From: Saccharum officinarum
Taxonomy: Eukaryota > Streptophyta > Magnoliopsida > Poales > Poaceae
Length of the DNA stretch: 64,000 nucleotides
Assembly (NCBI GenBank): GCA_020631735.1
Contig: CM036231.1
Location: forward strand, 3,995,831 to 4,059,830
Reading direction: 5' to 3'
Shown: positions 1-9,453 of the stretch, piece after piece
How the letters are laid out: each line of letters opens with the position of its first letter
How positions within the stretch are numbered: the first letter of the stretch is position 1
The notes under the pieces: model-generated
Told to the model about the DNA's origin: nothing
Databases searched by the model: none
The model's input: the letters and a program-made list of their open reading frames with translations, nothing else
Made by a program: the position numbers and the translations under genes

Positions 1-929
1 CATTTAACATCCTGAGGTCAAAGATGAAAAAGCAAACTTGGTTGGATAGTATTTACAAGGAGAGGAAAAAATGGGTTGAATGTTACATGAAGGATGTGTT
101 TACATTAGGGATGAGAAGTACACAACTCAGTGAGAGTTTGAATAGTGACCTGAAGCGGCATTTCAAATCTGATTTTGATATAATCCGATTTCTTAAGCAA
201 TTTGAAAGGGTTGTGGAATATAAAAGAAAGAATGAACTGCAATCTGAATTTGAAGCAAGGAAAAAATTACCTAGAATCAAAATGAGGACACCTATGTTAA
301 TCCAAGCTAGCAAGTTATACACATCACCTATTTTTGAAGCTTTTCAAAGTGAGTATGAGAGGTCAATGGTAGCATGCACCATGACATTAGAATGCCAAAA
401 TGAATATCTTGTGGTAATTGGGAGCCTTGATGAAAATCCTACTTTTGAGAAGCAGTACAAAGTTATTGGTGATCCTTCAAAGCAAACCAGTACATGCAAC
501 TGTGGCCACTTCAATAGAATCGGAATACTCTATGGCCATGCTCTAAAAGTCCTTGATTTGATGAATATCAAAACACTTCCCACACAATACATACTGAACA
601 GGTGGACACGTGAAGCACGCAGTGCAACAGTACATGACAACCAAGGCCGAAACATAATAGAAAATCCAAAATTAGATGAGATGCTTCGCTACAAAGATAT
701 GAGTCACAAATTTCAACATTTGGCACATCGAGCTGCCAGCCATCCAAATTGTTGCTTATTAGTACACAACGCACTTGACATGGTCAGCAAGCAAGTTGAA
801 GAACTCAATGGTGTTGCAAGTCCTGTGGATCCTATCATCACTCCCACCAATGTGTCTCTGCCCACTGAATTGTTGAGTACAGCAAGCCTAAAGAAAAAGG
901 AGGTGAAACAAAAACCTCGAAGCGCATAA
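1..929 (+). CDS. FAR1/FRS-like protein, 3' part (5' end outside window)
   Basis: The reading frame is open from base 3 and runs to a TAA at 927-929; the first ATG inside the window is at 24, but coding clearly continues upstream. The protein resembles the second half of FAR1-RELATED SEQUENCE proteins, plant transcription factors derived from MULE transposases. Visible are the end of the transposase-like domain (GMRSTQLSESLNSDLKRH, where family members have GMRSTQRSESMN) and a SWIM zinc finger (CNCGHFNRIGILYGHALKVL, about residues 159-178 counted from the ATG at 24). The usual CxC...CxH pattern is broken: the third Cys, normally in GILCRH, is Tyr. The frame closes shortly after this domain although a basic tail typical of the family continues in another frame (next entry). 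Family assignment is firm; whether it is a functional gene is doubtful. Confidence 0.72.
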   Translation, partial: FNILRSKMKKQTWLDSIYKERKKWVECYMKDVFTLGMRSTQLSESLNSDLKRHFKSDFDIIRFLKQFERVVEYKRKNELQSEFEARKKLPRIKMRTPMLIQASKLYTSPIFEAFQSEYERSMVACTMTLECQNEYLVVIGSLDENPTFEKQYKVIGDPSKQTSTCNCGHFNRIGILYGHALKVLDLMNIKTLPTQYILNRWTREARSATVHDNQGRNIIENPKLDEMLRYKDMSHKFQHLAHRAASHPNCCLLVHNALDMVSKQVEELNGVASPVDPIITPTNVSLPTELLSTASLKKKEVKQKPRSA

Positions 930-1096
930 AAGCTTGGTATGAGAAGAAGCGCAAGTGTGTGACAAGAAAAAAGGGAGGTATCAACAAAGAAAACAGTACA
1001 AAGGTGTGTGACAAGAAAAAAGAAAAAAGTTCGAAGGCTTGTGACAAGAAGAAACAAAAATGTTCAAAGATATATAACAACTCAAAATATATATGA
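930..1096 (+). other. Out-of-frame basic C-terminal tail of the FRS-like gene
   Basis: Starting at about 914, the frame shifted by one base from the preceding CDS reads ...TSKRIKAWYEKKRK... and then a Lys-rich tail with imperfect repeats of the type CDKKK, ending at a TGA (1094-1096). FRS proteins commonly end in a basic Lys/Arg-rich tail, so I infer a one-base indel in the A-rich run near 905-914 that truncated the protein. At DNA level the unit 'gtgacaagaa' occurs three times (about 958, 1008 and 1041). A sequencing error in the A-rich run would give the same picture. Confidence 0.5.
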
Positions 1097-1184
1097 TTCT
1101 CATTCTCTTCTATTGTATTTAACCATATTCGCTACAAAAAGTTTCAATTGTATTTAACTATCTCATTCTCTTCTGTCTGATCAG

Positions 1185-1358
1185 AAGCAACAGACTACAA
1201 AGAAGCAAGAAACCATACAAGTGAGCGTCGATGATGGCACAACAGTACATATGCTATCTTTGCCTGAGGAAGGGATTTCTGAACAATACATGGCCATTAA
1301 TTCCTTCTCTGAACTATTGTCCGGATCAATGACAGATGGCGCTATTGGTGAATTCTAG
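1185..1358 (+). other. Possible terminal exon of the FRS-like gene
   Basis: A 58-codon open stretch follows an acceptor-like pyrimidine-rich sequence ending in 'gatcag' (1179-1184) and ends with TAG at 1356-1358. It would encode a Thr/Gln/Ser-rich tail beginning KQQTTKKQETIQV and ending DGAIGEF. The upstream stretch of about 90 bp is AT-rich and intron-like. No conserved domain is recognised, and the donor site is not clear, so joining it to the preceding gene is inference. Confidence 0.33.
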
Positions 1359-3002
1359 TAGCATAGATCATCCATGGAATATATGGCTCACCAAAATGCC
1401 ATCATGTTCAAGTAGTTCCTGGTTCTGTAGTTCAAGTGCAAAGCTCAGCAGCAGCTTTTGTGACAATATAATGTGATCAGCAACAACTTTTGTGCAATGC
1501 AGTAACAAATGCATTCCAGTAAATTTATGTATAAACCAATGTCATCTTACAATGAGTGCCAATTCCTATTTGACTGACAATTTACATTTTGCTAACATTT
1601 ACAATATTGTAGCACCTGGAAGATTTACAGAACAAAACACTTTGGTGATCTTACGACTGTTATAGCTACAATATGTTCAATACTACTTGAACAATTTACA
1701 AAAGTGGTAGCACTTGGACATTTTATAGAACCGATAGCAATTAGTCTCCTTGAGTCACGTAGTCTTTTACAGTCCACCGATGCACTTGTCCATGCAGAGA
1801 CAGGGTTGTAACCATCAAGCTGGAGCATCACGATGGCACACACGAGACTGCCGGCGAGGCGAGGATTATCGCCGCCACAACCAGCCACGGTCAGGCCGGC
1901 AGCGTCTGCGGCGACGGAGCTCGACTTCTTGACATGCTGAAAAATTTACAGAACAGAACACAGTAACAAGCATCTTCCTCATGTGCAGCCTGGGTGGGCC
2001 GCCCGTGTTCGCGCCCAAGCGGGAGGGAGGGAGCACGCCGTCGACCAGCGTGGCGTCCACCCTACCTCCTCTTCCTCCCCCTCGGCGGCCTCAGGGAACG
2101 CACGGCGCAGGCGGGCCCACTGCTCGCCCAGGCGGTCCTCAACGGTGAACGAAGCAGGGCCAGGGAGAGGGAGGCCTAGAGAGGGGCTAGGCGTGGGGCT
2201 GGCCAGCCTGCGGACTTGGCCCTGAGGGTCAAGCTGACCGCTGCAGCAGCTGCGCGGCGACCATGGCGGAGTGGAAGGAGCTGCCGTCGGCGCTAGGCTG
2301 GAAAGGGAGCGAAGGATGACGGAGTCGGAGTCTGGGAGCAGCGAGGCGAAGAATCAAGCGGATGGGCTGGTATGGGCCGGTTGGAGGCGTATTAGACTAT
2401 AGTTTTGTGGAGCTCATGCTTGATCTAAAATCAACGGTCAGGATGTGCAACTGGAGACACAAGTTGTTCCGTACAAATGTAGAGGATCTGATTCCAGCCG
2501 GAGAGACCCGGAGTGGGGGATGCGGAGCGGAAACCGACGTTGGTGTGGGTTGGGTAATTTTTTTCGGTGAAAAAAAATAACGATATGAGGAACCATACGT
2601 ATAAAAAATACGTAAAGAATTAAAAGTTTTCCGGCCGGACCCGTTCATCAGGTTAGGACGGAAGATTAGATACGTTGGATCTGTAATCTAAGGGTCAAAA
2701 CATAGGGTGGGTAGGATTTTATCAGGTAACATGTATTTTACAATTCATTCGCTCTTTTATAGTATAGATAGATAGATAAAAGATACAAGTAATCATGGTC
2801 CCAAGTTCTTCGATGACACACCAGAAAATAGATGAAACAAAGAAAGAGGACAATCCAACCATGACTCTCTGCCGGTTAAAGGACTACGGCATGCATGTTC
2901 CACACTGGGCAACTCGAATCTCAGGAAAACCCAACTCGATTCCACAGTGGGGATGTTGCTTTGGAATTGTGATATGGCCACGTGTCAGGTGTCACGCAAC
3001 AG
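1359..3002. other. No gene recognised; repeat-like intergenic DNA
   Basis: 1359-1900 reads like the 3' flank of the FRS-like gene. 1900-2340 is GC-rich, with overlapping frames on both strands but no recognisable domain. 2380-2790 ends in a short (GATA)n run near 2766-2780 and looks like the terminal part of a dispersed transposon, but I could not find matching inverted ends. Confidence 0.4.
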
Positions 3003-3219
3003 AGGTCTCTCTGATAAGGCCAATCTTAGTGGGAATTTTATGCCACTACAACACATCCAGATTTTAAAAACAGTGCAGAAGAGTTTCATCCTCTCTACTC
3101 CCATAAAACTCTTATCATCCCCCTTTATTAATATGATGTCACATCAGCATAATTAATACCCATAAAACTCTGATAAAACCCATTGAGACTGGCCTATCAG
3201 AAACCAGGTCTCTCCGATA
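3003..3219. mobile_element. MITE with inverted ends and 14-bp flanking direct repeat
   Basis: Inverted ends begin GGCCAATCTTAGTGGG on the left (3018-) and GGCCAGTCTCAATGGG on the reverse strand of the right end (to 3194); the interior is AT-rich and non-coding. The copy aggtctctctgata at 3003-3016 is repeated as aggtctctccgata at 3206-3219 (one mismatch), compatible with a target-site duplication or a slightly longer repeat unit. Small size and lack of coding identify a MITE. Superfamily is uncertain, since 14 bp is longer than hAT (8) or Mutator (9) duplications. Confidence 0.6.
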
Positions 3220-3365
3220 TGCAACAGACGAGTCGCAATCGGAGAAGGACCAGCCGCGACTTAGCAACCCAGATAGAGACCCATCCAGAATTCCAGATAT
3301 AATAAGGTTCGAGTTCGAGGGAGGGAGGGAGGTTAGGGTTTGAACTTTGAAGGTGATCGAGACTA

Positions 3366-3735
3366 TGGAGGTGGAGGCGCTGGCGCTTGAGACGAGGGGG
3401 AGCAAGTCTTCGGCGGCGGCGGCGACGGAGGAGTTCCTGGAGGGGAAGAAGGCAGCAGAGGCGGGGTCTTCGCTGCGGGGATGAACAAGGCAGAGGCGGC
3501 GGAGGAGGCCAAGTCCGCGGGGGCAGCGACCCTGCTGGAATCCACTCAATCTCACTCTCAGTCATCGCCTACGTTCTTCAACTGAAGAGTCCGCCCTCTT
3601 CGCCTATTCCAATCCTGAGAGACAACGAGCAATTCTAGATCTGAGTGGAATGAGCCTAGGCTTGAAATACTCCGTCAGTTCCATGAAACTGGATGCGCCT
3701 ATGAGGAGATCGAGGTTGATGATGAGGACAATTAG
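3366..3735 (+). pseudogene. Degraded coding-like fragment, family unknown
   Basis: An ATG at 3366 opens a 39-residue Ala/Glu/Ser-rich frame (start MEVEALALETRGSKSSAAAA) that stops at about 3485. Protein-like sequence then continues in shifting frames: MNKAEAAEEAKSAG (from 3484), TEESALFAYSNPERQRAILD (about 3578-3637) and EWNEPRLEILRQFHETGCAY followed by an acidic end and TAG at 3733-3735. Acidic, codon-like sequence in three successive frames without visible introns fits a decayed intronless (retrocopied) gene. I do not recognise the family. Confidence 0.35.
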
Positions 3736-4737
3736 GCTGTGCAGTAGGGGATTAGTTGACAAGTTGGAACAACACTTGCATGGTTCAGTTTGGAAGTTCT
3801 TTTTTATGTATATATATGTCTTCTGTGTCGTTAGGCGTTGTCTAAACTTTGTGTAAGCTCCTGATAAACTTGTGGCCTTGATGGGGATCGTCAGGCTGAT
3901 GCTCGGTGGATTCTATTGTTCTTGTGTGTTTGCATATTACTGTTTTGAAATCAATAGCCCTGGTCCGGTTTAAAGTTAAACCCGGATCAAGCCATGATTT
4001 GCTCTGTGATAATAGACTATTATATAGATATGATGGCCCATCATATCTATATCTGTGATAATAGACTATTATACTATTGCATTTAACTGTGTGGCTGCTA
4101 TGTTATTAATGAGTTATATATTGTTTTACATGTCTGCCATCATTACTTGATAAAGTGGAGGGATGGGAAGAAGAAGAACACACCAATGGAACAGGTGACA
4201 GGTTAGTTCAGACCTATCAGCCATGATTTGATCTGCTGGGGTTGGCTCAACCAGCATACTAGTACACACTACCTCCCGTGTCTTTTGCACAGACATCATC
4301 GTGTTGCACTGCCCCAAAATAAGCTGGCTTCTCGTCCTAGGATTTGCCTTACTACCATGCAACCCAATGTTCCCCCCTGACGGTGATGCTCCTGAGCTTC
4401 AAAAAAAATGCTAATCAAGCTGCTTATAAAGGTGAATAACTGAACTTTTATTGTTGGTTGAATTCTCCTTCCTGCAACTATATTATCTCCTCATCTGTCT
4501 TTTCTTCTCTTTTTCAGCTGCTAGGACTGATGCTATATATTGCCAACTGAATTCCAGGGTAAGCTTTGGTAATTTTGGTTCCTTTTTTGTACATGGACAG
4601 CCTAGAAATTACTATTTGTTAGCCTAACTGCCAAGATGTTGACAAAGTAGGATTGGCTCAAATAAGGAGTTCCGCAAAGGCAGAGTTAATTAGCTAAAGA
4701 TTAGAACCTTTAATAGATCTACTTCCCAAAGTGAATT
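3736..4737. other. No gene recognised
   Basis: AT-rich sequence without an extended frame. It contains the palindrome described separately (4003-4073). Confidence 0.4.
4003..4073. repeat. 31-bp perfect palindrome flanked by 21-bp direct repeat
   Basis: 4022-4052 reads as a perfect inverted repeat (15-bp arms, arm sequence atatagatatgatgg, one central base). The arms are bracketed by two copies of ctgtgataatagactattat(a), at 4003-4023 and 4053-4073. The first copy overlaps the left arm by two bases. Confidence 0.8.
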
Positions 4738-4875
4738 GCTCTCTTCATTCCAAACTATAGGTTATTTTGGTTTTAATAGATACATATATAGTTTTAACTG
4801 TGACATAATGTACATTTAGGCATAGCAAAAGCTATGTCACCAAAACAACGTATAATTTGGGGCGGAAGGAGCACT
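4738..4875. mobile_element. Stowaway-like MITE
   Basis: The right end 'cgtataatttggggcggaag' followed by gagca is the familiar Stowaway/Tc1-mariner terminus of grasses (reverse strand: ..CTTCCGCCCCAAATTATACG). The left end (ctcttcattccaaactatag) is its degenerate inverted partner. The interior is AT-rich and non-coding. Confidence 0.5.
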
Positions 4876-5507
4876 GCTCATGGCAAGCATTTTATGTAGT
4901 AGTTCCGTTTGACTCCAGGCTTGTCTAAAGGATGTTCTTGACATGAATTCCACAATTTGGCAATCAGATGTTTGGTTACAATTTAATGTCAAAAAATATG
5001 ATAGATGATGTTATCCTATTATCATCTATAGGGGGATAGTAGCAGTTATGGCCATAAATAAATTAACAAAAGAAAACAACTTGATTGTGTATCATCTTGA
5101 AAGTGGTGGGTGCACCTGACAGACCAAAAGCCATGACCCGAAACTTGTAATGCCCGATATAAAAGTCTGGAATACTGTTTTATGCTCTTCACCCGGCTTG
5201 CGGAAGTCATTCCGACCGTGTCCCGCCAATTCCTCCTGTAACAATGAGAACACAAGCAGAATCGAGCGATGTAGGACCCTGCAAGTGCTCAGAAACTTTA
5301 ATATCATCCCGCAACCCGTCCACAAAGCGCATGGCGTAGTAGAGAGGATCTGTGTTGCGACCATGCGCATCAGCTCATCCACTAGCCGGCTAGACCCAAG
5401 CGCTGGATCGGTGAGTGCTCCTGGGCTGCTGCTTAGGTGGTATTCTGCGCAGATATAAATTGATGGGTCTTTTTATTTATTCTTTGCGTAATTCAGCGTT
5501 GGAAAGT
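4876..5507. other. No gene recognised
   Basis: Mixed-composition sequence. Overlapping open frames on both strands at 5046-5458 have no recognisable domain and no consistent splice structure. Confidence 0.35.
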
Positions 5508-5805
5508 ACCTTTTGATGTATTCTCCCATGTATCAAATGTGGACGAAATAAAAAAATTAATTGTATAGTTTGGTTCGAAATCACGAGACGAATCTTTTAA
5601 GCTTAATTACTTCATGATTAGCCTTAAGTGCTACAGTAACCCGCATGTGCTAATGATGGCTTAGTTAGGCTTAAAAGGTTCGCCTCGCAATTTCCATACG
5701 AGCTATGTAATTAGTTTTTTATTTTGTCTACATTTTATAATCCATGCATGTACCGTAAAAGGGGCAAAACAAAAAAAAAATTGGCCAACTAAACCAAGCC
5801 GTAAT
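5508..5805. mobile_element. Fold-back MITE with 'gattcgtctcg'-type core
   Basis: The left half (5540-5640) contains gacgaatcttttaagcttaa and the right half (5655-5730) contains ttaggcttaaaaggttcg in the opposite sense, so most of the element folds back on itself. The same core (aggctcaaaagattcgtctc) recurs in the MITEs at 8238-9050 and 33071-33293. No coding capacity. Exact ends are uncertain. Confidence 0.55.
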
Positions 5806-5999
5806 CAGAAACGGACCCGACTGACAGATACTGACAACTGATGGATCAACAACTGATCCTTACCGAACCGATCCAAAGCAGCAACTGACAGCAACTGCAG
5901 AAATCAGACCAGCTCCTCTGCCATCGCTCGCCCAGTGAAACAAATGTCATCACATTCAAATGTTCTTTTCGCAAGGAAAATGCAAGTACTCCATTCGTC

Positions 6000-6270
6000 T
6001 GTTGGTAAATACTCTCTGTGTCCAAGGAAACGTACAACTCTGGTCGCGTGCCAGTAAAATAGTTCATATTTATCATGTTTTTAGTAAATAGTATATATAT
6101 TTATGGCTCTAAATTAATTTATTATAAAAATACATTTTGTAATTAATCGAATAATATTTATTTGATATCATAAATATAGATATTTTTTTATCTATAATTG
6201 ATCAAACTTATAAGATACTAAAACTTGACACTGTGGTAGAATTGTACGTTTTTATGGACAAACGCTGAAA
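6000..6270. mobile_element. Stowaway-like MITE downstream of the glucosyltransferase
   Basis: AT-rich non-coding segment between 'tactctctgtgtccaaggaa' (6010-) and 'gtacgtttttatggacaaac' (6246-), which are roughly complementary. The interior resembles Stowaway-like grass repeats (tttatatttgatatcataaat type). It lies about 50 bp beyond the glucosyltransferase stop codon and may contribute to its 3' UTR or terminator region. Confidence 0.4.
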
Positions 6271-6318
6271 GCTCTGAACGAACGGGTAGGAGTATCTAAC
6301 ACTGCAGCAAGACGCCTT

Positions 6319-7879
6319 TCACGGACGACAAACTATCTGGACGAACTCGTCGAAGTTCTTCCTGCACGCGCCACCGGGCCCGAACGCCTCGGCCACAGCG
6401 GCCTGCAGCTCCTGCGCCCTGGCCCTCATCCGCGCGCCTTCCTCCCCGCGCAGCAGCTCCTCCACGGCCGCGGCCACCCCGGCGCGCGTCATGCCCGCCT
6501 CGAACGCGGCGCCGAACCCCCACACGTGCGCCACGGACCGCGCGTTCATCCGCTGGTCCCCGAAGAACGGGCGGCACGCCATGGGCACGCCGCTGGACAC
6601 GCCCTCCAGCACCGACGCCCACCCGGCGTGCGTCACGAACGCGCCCACGGAAGGGTGGCGCAGCACGGGCACCTGTGGCGCCCAGGGCACCACGAGCCCG
6701 GACCCGGCGCCTGCGGTGCGGTCCAGGAAGCCCGGCGGGAGGAGCGGCCACGCGTCCTCGCGCAGCGACCACAGGAACGGCGCGCCCGAGGCCTCCAGCC
6801 CGGCCGCCAGCTCGCGGAGCTCGTCGGGCCGCGGGGACGCCACCGTGCCGAAGCTCACGTACGCGACGCCGCGCTCGGGGTGGCGGTCCAGCCAGGCCAG
6901 GCAGCCGTGCGGGTCCGCTGGTGCGGCGGTGTCAGCGTCGTCCTTGGGGAGGAGCAGGTGGTAGGGCCCGAACGGGAGGCAGTTCGGCAGGATCTCCGCG
7001 AGCGCCGCGGTGACTTCGGGCGGGTCCAAGCCCGGGAAGGTGTTGAGCGCGACGGCGGCGGCGGAGCGCGGGAGGCGTTGCCCCATGCGGTGGAGGAGGA
7101 GGCTGATGACGTAGTTGAAGTCGCCGGAGACGACGCCGTCGGGGAGGTCACGGACGCGGTACCTGGCGAGGCCCGGGTGGGTGATCAGCAGCTCGTCCGC
7201 CCTGTTCGCGGCTGTGAATGATGGTAACGCAAGAGCAAGCCATTCATCAAGATTCAAGATCAGGCCTTTTCTTTCTTTTTCTAGTGAAGATGAGACTTTT
7301 TTTTAATATCACAACGAACTCTATCTAGAGAATAGAAGAATCCAACAACGCACCCTGATCGCCGACGTCCTCCCGGAGCGCGTCGGTGCGGAGGTGCGCC
7401 AGGAGCGCGCACGACGCGGCCGTCCACACGGGCACCCACGGCGCCCCGGCCGCGGCGGCCGCGTCCGCCGCCGGCCACACGAACGCGTCGCCCACCACGC
7501 AGCTCACCCTAGCCCCGCCCGCCGCGGCGCGGGCCGCCTCCAGCCCGGCCTTCACCCCGCCGGCCTCCGCGGCCGCCATGAACAGCTGCATCTGCCGCGG
7601 CACCGGCACGGGTCCCTCGGTCGCCGCTGGCGCACCGTCGGGGACCTCGACGAAGCGCAGGTTCCCCGGGAGCCCGTGCCCGGCGGAGCCGCCGCCGCCG
7701 CTGGCCTTGCGGAGCTGCGCGAGGGAGGACGCGGTGGAGAGGAACGAGAGCGTGGCCCCCGACGGCGCCGCGGCGACGGCCAGGGCGCGCGCGAAGGAGA
7801 GCAGCACCGCCGCGTGGGAACTGAAGGGGAAGGCGACCACGGCCACGTGCGGCGGCGGGGAGGACGCGGCGGGCGCCAT
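6319..7879 (-). CDS. bz1: UDP-glucose:flavonoid 3-O-glucosyltransferase, Bronze1 type
   Basis: Two exons, 7354-7879 and 6319-7211, are joined across a 142-bp intron (donor G|GTGCGT, acceptor TTCACAG|C) to give 472 residues, close to the length of maize Bz1. The junction rebuilds ..DVGDQ-AANR.., the intron position known for maize Bz1. The enzyme family (GT1/UGT78) moves glucose from UDP-glucose to the 3-OH of anthocyanidins and flavonols in the cytosol, the last essential step to stable anthocyanin. Seen in the sequence: N-terminal [14 protein letters not shown] with the catalytic His at residue 22; the partner Asp in VVGDAFVWP at 131; a complete 44-residue PSPG sugar-donor box from W352 (WAPQ) to Q395 (FFGDQ), including the HAGWAS variant typical of Bronze1; and the final Gln linked to UDP-glucose preference. 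No frameshift or stop is visible. GC content is very high, as usual for grass genes. Confidence 0.93.
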
Positions 7880-8237
7880 CGTCTTTGCTTCGGCGAGGCT
7901 GGGGCTGGCGTCGGCTGCGCGCGCAATGCGGTGCGATGAGACGCTGGATATGCGGCTTCAGTTGCGGCACCGCGCGGGCCGTTTTGAACTCCGCGCGACC
8001 ACGCGTGCGCAGCTGCCAGCCTGCCACTGCCAGTCGTACGGATGTTTAGGTGAGCCGGCGGTTGGATCGCGACGCGCGTGCAGCGTTGTGGTTGTGGCGG
8101 CGCGGCCACGTGCGGCTACCGGAAACAAATTAGGTACGGATGGTGGTGCCTACGCTGCACCGTGCGGACGCCCAGCTAGACGGCCCACGTGGACTTTTGG
8201 CTCGGTCTCCCGCACTCACGATATCGCAGCTGGATTG
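7880..8237 (-). promoter_or_regulatory. Putative bz1-like promoter with G-boxes and MYB-type sites
   Basis: About 360 bp separate the start codon from the nearest MITE. On the minus strand I see two CACGTG G-boxes (8186-8191 and 8107-8112; possible bHLH sites), an ATCCAACCGC sequence (8058-8067) and a CTCACCTAAA AC-element-like sequence (8045-8054; possible R2R3-MYB sites). Maize bz1 is activated jointly by a C1/Pl MYB and an R/B bHLH, so this combination fits the gene. No convincing TATA box is evident. Function is inferred from motifs only. Confidence 0.5.
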
Positions 8238-8480
8238 GGGGTGTGTTCGCTTCCCATGCAAATTCAAAATATTTCATCTTACATCCATCACATCAAATAT
8301 TTAGACGTATGTATAAAGTATTAAATATAAATAAAAAAATAACTAATTGCTAAGTTTGTTTGATTTTTGCGAGACGAATGTTTTGAGCCTAGTTACTTCA
8401 TGGTTGGATAATATTTATCAAATAAAAACGAAAGGTGATTAAGTAACTTTTCATCCACTTTTCGCCAACTGAACACATCC
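8238..8480. mobile_element. MITE 1 upstream of bz1-like gene
   Basis: About 243 bp, bounded by GGGGTGTGTTCGCTT on the left and (reverse strand) GGATGTGTTCAGTTGGCG on the right. It carries gcgagacgaatgttttgagc in the interior. It is the same family as 8807-9050 but in the opposite orientation. Non-coding. Confidence 0.6.
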
Positions 8481-8499
8481 TGGAAGGAAAAGGGCCGAA

Positions 8500-8742
8500 G
8501 GGCCTGTTTAGATGTGAAAAATTTTTGGGTAAAATTCCTATAACACTTTTCGTTGTTTTTTGATAAAATTTATTTAATCATGGACTAACTAGGCTTAAAA
8601 GATTCGTCTCGACATTTACAGATAAACTGTGCAATTAGTTATTATTTTACCTATATTTAATGCTCCATGCATACGTATAAAAGACTCGATATGACGAGTA
8701 CTGCGCAAACTTTTTTTGGCTTTTTTTTTCCAATAAACAGGC
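8500..8742. mobile_element. MITE 2 upstream of bz1-like gene
   Basis: About 243 bp, bounded by GGCCTGTTTAGATGTG and the inverse end aataaacaggc (to 8742). The interior contains ctaggcttaaaagattcgtc. Non-coding. It shares the core but not the precise ends of MITEs 1 and 3. Confidence 0.6.
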
Positions 8743-8806
8743 TCGAAGTTACATTTAAGGGAGACGACCGCCGCCATCACGTGTAGCGTGACAAAAAAAA
8801 ATGCAG

Positions 8807-9050
8807 GATGTGTTCAGTTAGTGAAAAGTGGGTGAAAAGTTACTGTAGCACCTTTTGTTGTTATTTGGCAAAAATTGTCCAACCATGGACTAACTAGGCT
8901 CAAAAGATTCGTCTCGATATTTACAGATAAACTATGCAATTAGTTATCTTTTTTACCTACATTTAATGGTTCATGTATACGTCCAAAAAATCGATGTGAT
9001 GGGTGAAAGAGAAAATATTTTGGGTTTGCACGGGAAGTGAACACACAACC
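8807..9050. mobile_element. MITE 3 upstream of bz1-like gene
   Basis: Begins GGATGTGTTCAGTTAGTG and ends with a complementary gaagtgaacacac. The interior contains ctaggctcaaaagattcgtc. It forms an inverted pair with MITE 1, with MITE 2 in between. Confidence 0.6.
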
Positions 9051-9118
9051 CCCCACCCCCAATCGAAGACGGGGCAAACAGAGCGGCATCCATGTGTGCG
9101 CAGGCAGCGAGGCACCAT

Positions 9119-9453
9119 GGAAGCAAATGCTGGCTTCGACGGTGCTGCTATTGATGATGTTCCAGATAGTGATGACGCTACAGCAAGAGAATTCCTCAGA
9201 TAATAGTTATAACGATGCATTGCATGTACAAATAGGAGATTACAAACAGGCTTTAGAAAATATAGATGCAAGTGCTGATCAGAACCATTTAATCGTAAGT
9301 CATCAATTTGACACTATAAATTCTATGCCCCAGCAATCTTCTGCCATATTTGCACCATACATCAAGGAGGATGTACAAATCTTTTACTCGGAGTTCAGCA
9401 AGATGCCGCAATGTCCTCCGTCTCCTAGAAAGTTATATTCTGTGTTGAGCTAG
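9119..9453 (+). pseudogene. Coding-like fragment of unknown family
   Basis: An ATG at 9118-9120 opens an acidic peptide (start MEANAGFDGAAIDDVPDSDD) that stops at about 9203. In the next frame an 80-residue polar segment continues without interruption (DNSYNDALHVQIGDYKQALE...) to TAG at 9451-9453. The two look like one protein broken by a one-base shift. No domain recognised; it may be a transposon-carried gene piece, since it directly follows three MITEs. Confidence 0.3.

Noticed and set aside
1625..1888. 87-residue minus-strand frame
   Set aside because: No start context, domain or splice structure; AT/GC boundary chance frame.
6296..8109. Long open frames on the plus strand and other minus frames across the glucosyltransferase
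   Set aside because: Arg/Ala/Gly-rich translations with no domains; shadows of the very GC-rich glucosyltransferase exons.
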